In this document: positions 1 through 5,057 of the stretch, in pieces | How positions within the stretch are numbered: position 1 is the first letter of the stretch | Layout of the letters: every line of letters begins with the position of its first letter | Source of the DNA: an uncultured Gemmobacter sp. | GTDB lineage: Bacteria; Pseudomonadota; Alphaproteobacteria; Rhodobacterales; Rhodobacteraceae | Direction of reading: 5' to 3' | Assembly (NCBI GenBank): GCA_937983495.1 | Contig: CALKAA010000129.1 | Coordinates: 1-8,262 of the forward strand | Length of the DNA: 8,262 bases | The notes under the pieces: generated by a model | The model's database searches: none | What the model was told of the DNA's origin: nothing | The model's input: only the letters and a program-made list of their open reading frames with translations | Program-made: the position numbers and the translations under genes

Positions 1-45
1 CCACCGAGATCTACACTCTTTCCCTACACGACGCTCTTCCGATCT
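1..45 (+). other. Illumina P5/TruSeq adapter left on the contig end
   Basis: The first 45 bases match exactly, from memory, the 3' 45 bases of the 58-base Illumina TruSeq universal (P5) adapter, ending in the standard CTCTTCCGATCT. Only the outermost 13 bases of the oligo are absent. This is library-construction sequence, not genome. Genuine sequence begins at base 46. On the minus strand the adapter is read through in the gpt frame and adds ten residues (IGRASCRERV) plus a false TAG stop at 13-11. That peptide tail is typical of mis-annotated proteins at contaminated contig ends. Confidence 0.98.
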
Positions 46-547
46 CTTTGCCGCGCATCGGCTGCACATATTGCAGCGCCATATCCCAGGGGAAGAAGAT
101 CCAGGTGTCCTGGCTGACCTCGGTGATATAGGTGTCGACCTGCGGTTTGCCGTGGGGTTTGGCATATACGGTGGCGAAATGCGCCTTGGGATAGAGGCGG
201 CGCACCAGTTCCAGCGTCTTGCCGCTATCGACCAGATCATCGACGATCAGAATGCCGGTGCCATCGCCCATCAGATCGGCTTGCGGGCTTTTGGTGACCA
301 CCGCCTCGGCCTGGGCCTGATGGTTGTAGCTTTTGACGCTGATCGTATCGACCACACGGATGTCCAGCTCGCGCGAAACGATCATCGCGGGCACGAGGCC
401 GCCGCGGGTGATGCCGACCACGGCTTTCCACGCGCCGCCCTCACCCGGCCCCTTGCCATCCAGCCGCCAGGCCAGCGCGCGGCTGTCGCGGTGGATCTGG
501 TCCCAACTGACATGGAAGCCTTTTTCATGCGGCAGGCGGTCGATCAT
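46..547 (-). CDS. gpt: Xanthine/guanine phosphoribosyltransferase, 3' end lost at the contig edge
   Basis: Cytoplasmic purine-salvage enzyme that transfers the phosphoribosyl group of PRPP to xanthine, guanine or hypoxanthine. It aligns from memory along almost the whole of E. coli Gpt (152 aa). Visible are the TRGG loop at residues 47-50, the PRPP-binding motif IVDDLVDSGKT at 101-111, KAHF at 121-124, and the base-pocket segment QDTWI...PWDM at 146-156. The ATG at 547-545 has AAAGG about 7 bases upstream. It starts 15 bases after the stop of the LysE-type gene and is probably third in the fabI unit. Codons 1-167 are genuine. Codon 168 straddles the adapter junction, and everything after it, including the apparent stop, is adapter. 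Comparison with E. coli suggests only a few real residues are missing. The family call is firm; the exact base preference is inferred. Confidence 0.93.
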
Positions 548-562
548 GGTCTGGCCTTTGGA

Positions 563-1201
563 TTAGAGGGTTTCGGTCAGGGCTTCGCGCGCGGTCTCGG
601 CGATCAGGCCGAGGCCGAGCAGGCCCAGCAACAGGGCGGCCCCGCGGTCGAGCCAGAGTTTCGCCGAGGCATAGCGGCGGCGCAGCGGCGCGGTGGACAT
701 GGCGGTGGTGACCACCACATACCAGAACAGTTCGGTGCCAAGGGCTGTGGCATAGATCGCGGCCTGACCGGCCAGGCTCAGCGGCCCCGGAAACAGCGCC
801 ACGATCAGCGAGGAATAGAACAGCGCCGGTTTCGGGTTTGACAGGTTCAGCGCGATGCCGCCCCAGAACCCGGTGCCAAAGCGCGCTTTGGCGGCCTCGG
901 GCATCGGGTGGGGTGCGCTGCGCCACAGGCCCCAGGCCATCCAGAGCAGGTAAAGCCCGCCGAAGATCTTCAGCGCGATGTAGAGCGCGGGCACCAGCTG
1001 GAACAGCACGGTGAGGCCCGCCAGTGCGAACAGGCACCAGAGCGAGGCGCCCACGGCGAGGCCGATGCCATAGGGCAGCGCCACTTCGCGCCCACGGGCA
1101 AAGGCGGTCTGCATGGCGGCGATGATGGCAGGCCCCGGCGACAGGATCGCCAGCGTCAGCGTGGCGACCATCACGGCAAAGGGGCCTGCCAATGTCAGCA
1201 T
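563..1201 (-). CDS. LysE/RhtB-family amino-acid exporter
   Basis: A 212-aa inner-membrane protein, the usual length for the LysE/RhtB superfamily, whose members export amino acids or related metabolites using the proton gradient. Hydrophobic segments lie at about residues 6-26, 43-65, 67-92, 112-138, 147-168 and 186-203, giving the expected six-helix pattern. The family signatures are SPGPA at 21-25 in the first helix, followed by a GREVALPYGIG stretch, and LNLSNPKPALF at 118-128. The ATG overlaps the fabI stop by one base (TGATG), and GGAAAG inside the end of fabI can serve as ribosome binding site, so translation is probably coupled to fabI. gpt begins 15 bases after its stop. The substrate cannot be read from sequence; a link to lipid or purine metabolism is not implied by the family. 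Confidence 0.87.
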   Translation of the reverse strand: MLTLAGPFAVMVATLTLAILSPGPAIIAAMQTAFARGREVALPYGIGLAVGASLWCLFALAGLTVLFQLVPALYIALKIFGGLYLLWMAWGLWRSAPHPMPEAAKARFGTGFWGGIALNLSNPKPALFYSSLIVALFPGPLSLAGQAAIYATALGTELFWYVVVTTAMSTAPLRRRYASAKLWLDRGAALLLGLLGLGLIAETAREALTETL

Positions 1202-2022
1202 CAGTCTTTCCGCCCGGTGACCACATCAATGTCGGGCGCGTCCACCGCCTTCATGCCGACGACATGATAGCCGGCATCGACATGCAGGTTCTCGCCCGTG
1301 GTGCCGCTGCCCAGATCCGACAGCAGATAAAGCGCGGCCTTGCCGACTTCCTCTTGCGTCACGTTGCGGCGCAGCGGCGAGTTCAGCTCGTTCCACTTCA
1401 TGATATAGCGGAAGTCACCGATGCCCGAGGCTGCGAGGGTTTTGATCGGCCCGGCGGAAATCGCGTTCACGCGGATGCCATCCTTGCCCAGATCCTCGGC
1501 CAGATATTTCACCGAAGCCTCCAGCGCAGCCTTGGCCACGCCCATCACATTGTAATGCGGCATCACCTTTTCGGCGCCGTAATAGGTGAGGGTCAGCAGG
1601 CTGCCGCCCGGGCCCATCATCGCGGCGGCGCGCTGGCAGACGGCGGTAAAGCTGTAGACGGAAATATCCATCGTCATGGTGAAATTGCCGCGCGAGGTGT
1701 CGACATAGCGGCCGCGCAGCTCGGTCTTGTCGGAAAAGCCGATGGCATGGACCACGAAATCAATCTGGCCCCACATCTCCTTGAGACGGGCGAACAGCCC
1801 GTCAAGGCTGGCCTCGTTGGCCACATCGCATTCCACGAAAGTGGAGGAGCCGATGCTTTCGGCCAGCGGCTGCACGCGTTTGAGCAGCGCATCCCCCTGA
1901 TAGGAAAACGCCAGTTCCGCGCCTTGTGCCGCGCAGGCCTGGGCAATGCCCCAGGCGATCGACTTGTCATTCGCAAGCCCCATGATCAGGCCACGTTTGC
2001 CCGCCATCAATCCGGTTGCCAT
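1201..2022 (-). CDS. fabI: Enoyl-[acyl-carrier-protein] reductase (NADH), FabI
   Basis: Catalyses the last reduction of each fatty-acid elongation cycle, trans-2-enoyl-ACP to acyl-ACP. It is a short-chain dehydrogenase fold protein of 273 aa. The atypical FabI nucleotide loop GLANDKSIAWGIA is at residues 15-27. The active site follows the FabI spacing: Y147, Y157, M160 and K164 (Y-x6-K), equivalent to E. coli Y146/Y156/M159/K163. Residues matching E. coli G93 and F203 (G95, F204), which line the triclosan pocket, are unchanged, so classical inhibitor sensitivity is plausible (inference). RVNAISAGPIKTLAASGI at 184-201 is near-identical to the family. The start at 2022 is chosen because GAGGG lies 4 bases upstream and MATGLMAGKRG is the normal FabI N-terminus. 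The frame stays open 35 codons further upstream, but that stretch looks non-coding. It heads the fabI-exporter-gpt unit. Confidence 0.95.
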   Translation of the reverse strand: MATGLMAGKRGLIMGLANDKSIAWGIAQACAAQGAELAFSYQGDALLKRVQPLAESIGSSTFVECDVANEASLDGLFARLKEMWGQIDFVVHAIGFSDKTELRGRYVDTSRGNFTMTMDISVYSFTAVCQRAAAMMGPGGSLLTLTYYGAEKVMPHYNVMGVAKAALEASVKYLAEDLGKDGIRVNAISAGPIKTLAASGIGDFRYIMKWNELNSPLRRNVTQEEVGKAALYLLSDLGSGTTGENLHVDAGYHVVGMKAVDAPDIDVVTGRKD

Positions 2023-2054
2023 TGGTCCCTCACAGTCCTGTGGTCTGGCGTGCA

Positions 2055-2083
2055 GGTTTAGGCCATGGCGGGCCGCCTCGCAA
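2055..2083 (-). promoter_or_regulatory. Candidate fabI promoter
   Basis: Read on the minus strand, TTGCGA (2083-2078) and TAAACC (2060-2055) are separated by exactly 17 bases. They lie 33 bases or more upstream of the fabI ATG and would give a leader of roughly 25 nt that includes the GAGGG ribosome binding site. The -10 is weak against TATAAT (3 of 6), but the CTTG-N17-CTA arrangement recurs at other genes in this window. Predicted by eye only. Confidence 0.38.
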
Positions 2084-2118
2084 GGGCGGGCAGGGAAGTC
2101 GGGGCGAGGCTGTTTCAT

Positions 2119-2130
2119 GGCTTGCAAGCC
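2119..2130. repeat. 12-bp perfect palindrome between fabI and pdxH
   Basis: GGCTTGCAAGCC is a perfect 12-bp palindrome near the middle of the 189-bp divergent fabI-pdxH gap. It could be an operator for either gene. A palindrome of this length is expected about twice by chance in 8 kb, so position is the only argument for function. I recognise no known regulator consensus in it. Confidence 0.25.
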
Positions 2131-2211
2131 CTCTGTCAGAATGCGACGTTTGACGCAAAGGTGACAGGCTGTGCGGGGCGTGACCTCGCGGCTGGCTGTG
2201 CAGGAGACATG

Positions 2212-2829
2212 ATGGATCGTTCAGGCATTTTTGCAGGGCAAGACCCCTTCAGCCTTGCGCGGGATTGGCTCGCGGAGGCTGAAAGGACCGAACCCAATGA
2301 TCCCAATGCGATTGCACTGGCCACAGTGGATGCGCAGGGTTTGCCGAATGTGCGCATGGTGCTGTTGAAGGAAATCGAACTGTCAGGCACTGGCGGCGGC
2401 GCTTTCGTGTTCTATACCAATTATGACAGTGCCAAAGGGCAGGAGTTGGCGGCCAGCGGCAAGGCGGCGTTCGTGATGCATTGGAAATCCTTGCGCCGTC
2501 AGGTGCGGGTGCGCGGTGAGGTGAGCCGGGAGGAGGGCGCGCAGGCGGATGCCTATTACGCCAGCCGTAGCCTGCAATCGCGGCTTGGGGCCTGGGCTTC
2601 CAAGCAAAGCCAGCCGCTGACCTCACGCACCAGCCTGATGGCAGAGGTGGCAAAGGTCACGGCGATGAAGGGGCCGAATCCGCCACGCCCGCCTTTCTGG
2701 GGGGGCTTTCGAATCCGGCCGCTGGAGATCGAGTTCTGGGCGGACGGGGCCTTCCGGTTGCATGATCGCTTCCGCTGGTCGCGCGCGAACCTTGCCGATG
2801 GATGGAATGTGGAGCGACTGAGCCCATGA
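2212..2829 (+). CDS. pdxH: Pyridoxamine/pyridoxine 5'-phosphate oxidase
   Basis: FMN enzyme that oxidises pyridoxine or pyridoxamine 5'-phosphate to pyridoxal 5'-phosphate, the last step of vitamin B6 synthesis and salvage. It has 205 aa (E. coli 218). Visible landmarks are the FMN-binding RMVLLKEI at 48-55, FYTNYDSAKGQEL at 67-79, WKSLRRQVRVRGEV at 91-104, SRLGAWASKQS at 123-133, PFWGGFRIRP at 161-170, and the C-terminal substrate-binding RLHDRF at 182-187 with the typical ending NVERLSP. The split-barrel core and C-terminal dimerisation domain are both complete. Two ATGs stand in tandem at 2209 and 2212. AGGAG at 2202-2206 lies 5 bases before the second and only 2 before the first, so 2212 is preferred. 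The frame is open further upstream to 2065, but that part has no family similarity. It is transcribed divergently from fabI. Confidence 0.94.
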   Translation: MDRSGIFAGQDPFSLARDWLAEAERTEPNDPNAIALATVDAQGLPNVRMVLLKEIELSGTGGGAFVFYTNYDSAKGQELAASGKAAFVMHWKSLRRQVRVRGEVSREEGAQADAYYASRSLQSRLGAWASKQSQPLTSRTSLMAEVAKVTAMKGPNPPRPPFWGGFRIRPLEIEFWADGAFRLHDRFRWSRANLADGWNVERLSP

Positions 2830-2848
2830 ATTTCACGCTTCGTGAAAT
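2830..2848 (+). terminator. Stem-loop directly after pdxH, possible terminator
   Basis: Starting at the base after the pdxH stop, ATTTCACG (2830-2837) and CGTGAAAT (2841-2848) form a perfect 8-bp stem with a 3-base loop. The stem is A/T-rich and no run of T follows at once; only short T-runs lie about 12-25 bases on (2860s-2870s). It is therefore a weak intrinsic terminator at best. It may act as an RNA-stabilising hairpin, or as an operator for the downstream cold-shock gene. The hairpin is certain as sequence; its role is not. Confidence 0.32.
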
Positions 2849-2943
2849 GAATGGCGCAGTTTTCAGAGGTTTTCCGCTTGAATGCGGCGTCTTATTGGCC
2901 GATTGAACTTGAGTGAAGGGTCAAACTGGGGAACGGCTCTGAC

Positions 2944-3474
2944 ATGTCAGAAGAAGCAGAGGCCATGCCGCATGAGGTGCATGGCAAAGTGAAATGGTTC
3001 GATCCTGCAAAGGGGTTCGGCTTCATCCTCGCGGATGAGGGCGGAGCAGATATCCTTTTGCATGCGAATGTGTTGCGCAACTATGGGCAAAGCTCGGTTG
3101 CGGATGGCACGGGGATCACGGTCAAGGTTCAGAATACGCAGCGCGGGGTTCAGGCGGTCGAGGTGGTGCGGATCGAACCGCCCGTCGGGGTCGCCTTCCC
3201 GCTGGGAGAGGATCAGGCTTTGGCCACGCCCGAGGAAATCGCGGCGCGGCCTTTGGAGCCTGCACGGGTCAAATGGTTCGACAAGGGCAAGGGCTTTGGC
3301 TTTGCCAATGTGTTCGGCCGGCCCGAGGATGTGTTCATCCATATCGAGGTGTTGCGGATGTCCGGTTTTGCCGATCTGGCGGCGGGCGAGGCTGTGTGCC
3401 TGCGCATCATCGAGGGCAAGCGCGGCCGCATGGCGGTTCAGGTGGTTTCATGGGAAGCTGCCGCGCGCAAGTAA
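2944..3474 (+). CDS. Cold-shock protein with two cold-shock domains
   Basis: A 176-aa protein with two tandem OB-fold cold-shock domains, at about residues 13-77 and 107-168, joined by an acidic linker. Each has the nucleic-acid-binding RNP1 motif (KGFGF at 23-27 and 116-120) and an RNP2-like motif (DILLH at 36-40, DVFIH at 129-133). Such proteins bind single-stranded RNA or DNA and often act as RNA chaperones. Single-domain CspA-type proteins have about 70 aa; the long two-domain form is typical of Alphaproteobacteria. The first ATG is used, although its best Shine-Dalgarno-like stretch (GGGGA, 2928-2932) lies a long 11 bases upstream. An internal ATG at 2965 (residue 8) would also leave both domains intact. 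The 114-bp upstream gap holds a hairpin but no convincing promoter. The last 25 bases overlap the DUF192 gene. Cold induction is not shown by the sequence. Confidence 0.92.
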   Translation: MSEEAEAMPHEVHGKVKWFDPAKGFGFILADEGGADILLHANVLRNYGQSSVADGTGITVKVQNTQRGVQAVEVVRIEPPVGVAFPLGEDQALATPEEIAARPLEPARVKWFDKGKGFGFANVFGRPEDVFIHIEVLRMSGFADLAAGEAVCLRIIEGKRGRMAVQVVSWEAAARK

Positions 3475-3947
3475 ACCTGTGGGCGGGGGCGGCCTTGGCC
3501 GCCCTCACGCTCTTTCCGGCCGCGTCAGTGGCCCAGACCGCATGCGATCCTGCGCAGCTGGATCTGCGGGGGCCTTTCGGGCAGGCCCGCTTTCACGTTG
3601 AAATCGCCGATGACAGCGCCGAGCGCGCCAAGGGGTTGATGTTCCGCGAGGCCATGGCCTCGGGGGCGGGCATGCTGTTCGTGTATGACCAGCCGCAGCC
3701 GGCCGCCTTCTGGATGAAGAATACGCTGATCCCGCTGGATCTGATCTTTGCCGATGCGCGGGGCGTGGTCAGCCATGTGCATGCCAATGCCGTGCCGGGC
3801 GATGAGACGCCGATTCCGGGCGGCGATGCGGTGCAATATGTGCTGGAGATCAACGGCGGGCTGGCGGCGCGGCTGGGCATCGCACCGGGGGCAGAGATGC
3901 GCCATCCTGCCATCGCAGGCGCGGCCTGGGCCTGTCCGGCAGGGTGA
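3450..3947 (+). CDS. Secreted DUF192 protein
   Basis: A 165-aa protein of the DUF192 (UPF0127) family, whose biochemical role is not established. The N-terminus looks like a Sec signal peptide: basic MGSCRAQ, a hydrophobic stretch at about residues 10-26, and a likely cleavage site after the SVA at 26-28. Family signatures follow: ERAKGLMFRE, then MLFVYDQPQPAAFWMKNTL and IPLDLIFAD, and near the end VLEINGGLAARLGIAPG. The start lies inside the last 25 bases of the cold-shock gene in another frame. AGGTGG 4 bases upstream gives a ribosome binding site, so the two are probably cotranscribed and translationally coupled. Mature DUF192 domains have about 110-130 aa, matching this length after signal removal. 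Family membership and export are well supported; function is unknown. Confidence 0.87.
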   Translation: MGSCRAQVNLWAGAALAALTLFPAASVAQTACDPAQLDLRGPFGQARFHVEIADDSAERAKGLMFREAMASGAGMLFVYDQPQPAAFWMKNTLIPLDLIFADARGVVSHVHANAVPGDETPIPGGDAVQYVLEINGGLAARLGIAPGAEMRHPAIAGAAWACPAG

Positions 3948-3976
3948 AATCGTTGAAACCATGCGCCGAATTGCCC

Positions 3977-4005
3977 TTTCCTTTGTCGAAGCAACGGGCT
4001 AGAAG
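3977..4005 (+). promoter_or_regulatory. Candidate tRNA-Pro promoter
   Basis: TTTCCT (3977-3982) and TAGAAG (4000-4005) are 17 bases apart. Transcription would start a few bases before the mature tRNA 5' end at 4015, as is usual for bacterial tRNA genes. Both boxes are weak (3 and 4 matches of 6), so the position carries most of the argument. Confidence 0.3.
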
Positions 4006-4014
4006 GCGCGCAGT

Positions 4015-4091
4015 CGGGGCGTAGCGCAGCCTGGTAGCGCGACGGTTTTGGGTACCGTAGGTCGCGAGTTCGAATCCCGCCGCCCCGACCA
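4015..4091 (+). tRNA. trnP-UGG: tRNA-Pro (anticodon UGG)
   Basis: A complete 77-nt cloverleaf with encoded CCA. The acceptor stem CGGGGCG (4015-4021) pairs with CGCCCCG (4081-4087), the discriminator is A4088 and CCA is 4089-4091. The D stem is GCGC/GCGC (4024-4027, 4037-4040). The anticodon stem ACGGT/ACCGT (4042-4046, 4054-4058) encloses loop TTTGGGT, with anticodon TGG at 4049-4051 followed by G37, as expected for proline tRNA. UGG can read CCA and, by wobble, other CCN codons. The T arm GCGAG-TTCGAAT-CCCGC (4064-4080) has one A-C mismatch at the second pair from the loop (4067/4077). The C1-G72 first pair is a bacterial tRNA-Pro hallmark. There is no obvious terminator after it. Confidence 0.97.
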
Positions 4092-4101
4092 CTTCCCTTA
4101 T

Positions 4102-4131
4102 TTGGCAAGACCGATCCACCGCGCCTAGCAT
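4102..4131 (+). promoter_or_regulatory. Candidate promoter of the GFA-family gene
   Basis: TTGGCA (4102-4107, 5 of 6 to the consensus -35) and TAGCAT (4126-4131, 4 of 6) are spaced by 18 bases. Transcription would start at about 4138, immediately before the GGGAGG ribosome binding site. This allows the gene its own promoter downstream of the tRNA. Predicted by eye. Confidence 0.4.
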
Positions 4132-4152
4132 GGCTGCCGGGAGGATTTTGCG

Positions 4153-4542
4153 ATGGATCAACAGGTCACTGGCGGCTGCGTTTGTGGCGATTTGCGGGGG
4201 GTGGCATATGGCCCGCCGCTGCGGGTGGGCATGTGCCACTGTCTGACCTGCCGCAAGCATCACGGCGCGCTGTTTCATGCCTCGGCGATCTTTCCCGCTG
4301 CGGCGGTGACGGTAACCGGCCCGCGGCAGGCCTATGAGGGGCGGTTCTTCTGCCCGCGCTGCGGCTCATCGGTGTTTTCGCAAAGTGGCGCAGAGATCGA
4401 GCTGCATCTGGGCAGCCTTGATGCGCCCGACCAGTTCCGCCCGAGCTATGAGCTTTGGACGATCCGCCGGGAAAGCTGGTTGCCGGAGTTTGCGGATATG
4501 CAGCGTTTTGCGCGGGATCGGGCCGATCCGGCAGCGGGCTGA
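4153..4542 (+). CDS. GFA/CENP-V-family zinc protein
   Basis: A 129-aa protein of the GFA (glutathione-dependent formaldehyde-activating enzyme-like, CENP-V) fold. It carries all seven family cysteines: C9-x-C11, C28-x-C30-x2-C33 and C67-x2-C70. In this fold they form a structural four-cysteine zinc site (the first and last pairs) and a three-cysteine site (CHCLTC) associated with glutathione binding in Gfa. True Paracoccus Gfa is longer (about 190 aa), so this short paralogue should not be read as a formaldehyde enzyme; members of this size have no defined substrate. GGGAGG at 4139-4144 lies 8 bases before the ATG and supports the start. The gene stands between tRNA-Pro and a secreted-protein gene 62 bases downstream, with no neighbour for C1 metabolism. 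The fold call is firm and the function open. Confidence 0.87.
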   Translation: MDQQVTGGCVCGDLRGVAYGPPLRVGMCHCLTCRKHHGALFHASAIFPAAAVTVTGPRQAYEGRFFCPRCGSSVFSQSGAEIELHLGSLDAPDQFRPSYELWTIRRESWLPEFADMQRFARDRADPAAG

Positions 4543-4552
4543 GGGGCGGCAC

Positions 4553-4581
4553 TTGCCGGGGCAGGGGGCGGCGGCTAGGCT
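4553..4581 (+). promoter_or_regulatory. Candidate promoter of the secreted-protein gene
   Basis: TTGCCG (4553-4558) and TAGGCT (4576-4581) are separated by 17 bases in the short gap after the GFA-family gene. Transcription would start near 4588, just before the strong AAGGAG ribosome binding site (4593-4598). The CTTG-N17-CTAG layout resembles that proposed for fabI and the GFA-family gene. Confidence 0.4.
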
Positions 4582-4604
4582 GTTGCAAACGCAAGGAGAT
4601 TGCC

Positions 4605-5057
4605 ATGATGCGCTGCCTTTCCCTGTGCCTGCTGCTGGCGGGCGTGCCCTTGGCCCCGGCGCAGGCCCTGACCGCGGAGGATATCATCACCGAGGCCCGC
4701 GCCGATTGCGCCAGCTTTGACAAGGGTGAGATGACGGTGATGGAGGGGGCGGTGCAGGAGGTGGAGCTGACCGGCTCTGCCCCGGCCGAAGTTGTGGTGG
4801 ACTGGTCGAAGTTCAACTGCTCGACCGCTGCGAGCCTTTGGGGGGGCACGGGCGGGCAGAGCATGAGCTTGCTGACCAATGGGCAGCGGCAGGATTGGCT
4901 GGTGCTGGGCTGGCAGGTGGTGCAATTCGGCCAGCCGGTCTTGTTGCTGCAACTGCATGGCACCGAATGCGGCGGCTCTGGCGCGCAGGCTTGCGTGGAG
5001 GCGCTGGTCTGGGGCGGCGAGCGCTTTCTGTCTGTGCGCGCAGCGGGTGGCCAGTAA
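4605..5057 (+). CDS. Conserved-looking secreted protein of unknown function
   Basis: A 150-aa protein that I cannot assign to a named family; it resembles hypothetical exported proteins of Rhodobacterales. Residues 1-21 form a signal peptide (MMRCLSLCLLLAG, then APAQA before LTAED) with likely cleavage after residue 21. The sequence near C8 does not fit a lipobox, so a soluble periplasmic protein is more likely than a lipoprotein. The mature part has four cysteines (C35, C72, C122, C130), enough for two disulfides, and no membrane segment. The start is set by AAGGAG 6 bases before 4605; a second ATG follows at once at 4608. The frame is open back to 4455, but that part overlaps the GFA-family gene and is not coding-like. 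The next gene begins on the base after its stop, so the two are probably cotranscribed. Confidence 0.75.
   Translation: MMRCLSLCLLLAGVPLAPAQALTAEDIITEARADCASFDKGEMTVMEGAVQEVELTGSAPAEVVVDWSKFNCSTAASLWGGTGGQSMSLLTNGQRQDWLVLGWQVVQFGQPVLLLQLHGTECGGSGAQACVEALVWGGERFLSVRAAGGQ

Noticed and set aside
71..841. 256-codon open frame on the plus strand opposite gpt and the exporter
   Set aside because: It spans two recognised genes on the other strand and has no motif of its own. It is a shadow of their GC-rich codons.
1192..2061. 289-codon open frame on the plus strand opposite fabI
   Set aside because: fabI is unmistakable on the minus strand with its catalytic residues in place; the opposite frame shows only His/Gln/Arg-rich low-information sequence.
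3035..3601. 188-codon plus-strand frame overlapping the cold-shock gene
   Set aside because: It is an out-of-frame reading of the two-domain cold-shock gene, rich in Arg, Cys and Ser, with no homology that I recognise.
4015..4091. tRNA-Pro as an integration site for a genomic island
   Set aside because: No integrase gene or repeated copy of the tRNA 3' end is visible in the following 4 kb, and the flanking genes look like core genome.
3593..4278. Minus-strand frames containing GGGIRTRDL-like and GFELATYG-like peptides
   Set aside because: These peptides are the reverse-strand translation of the tRNA-Pro gene, a well-known source of spurious database proteins. They are not real genes.
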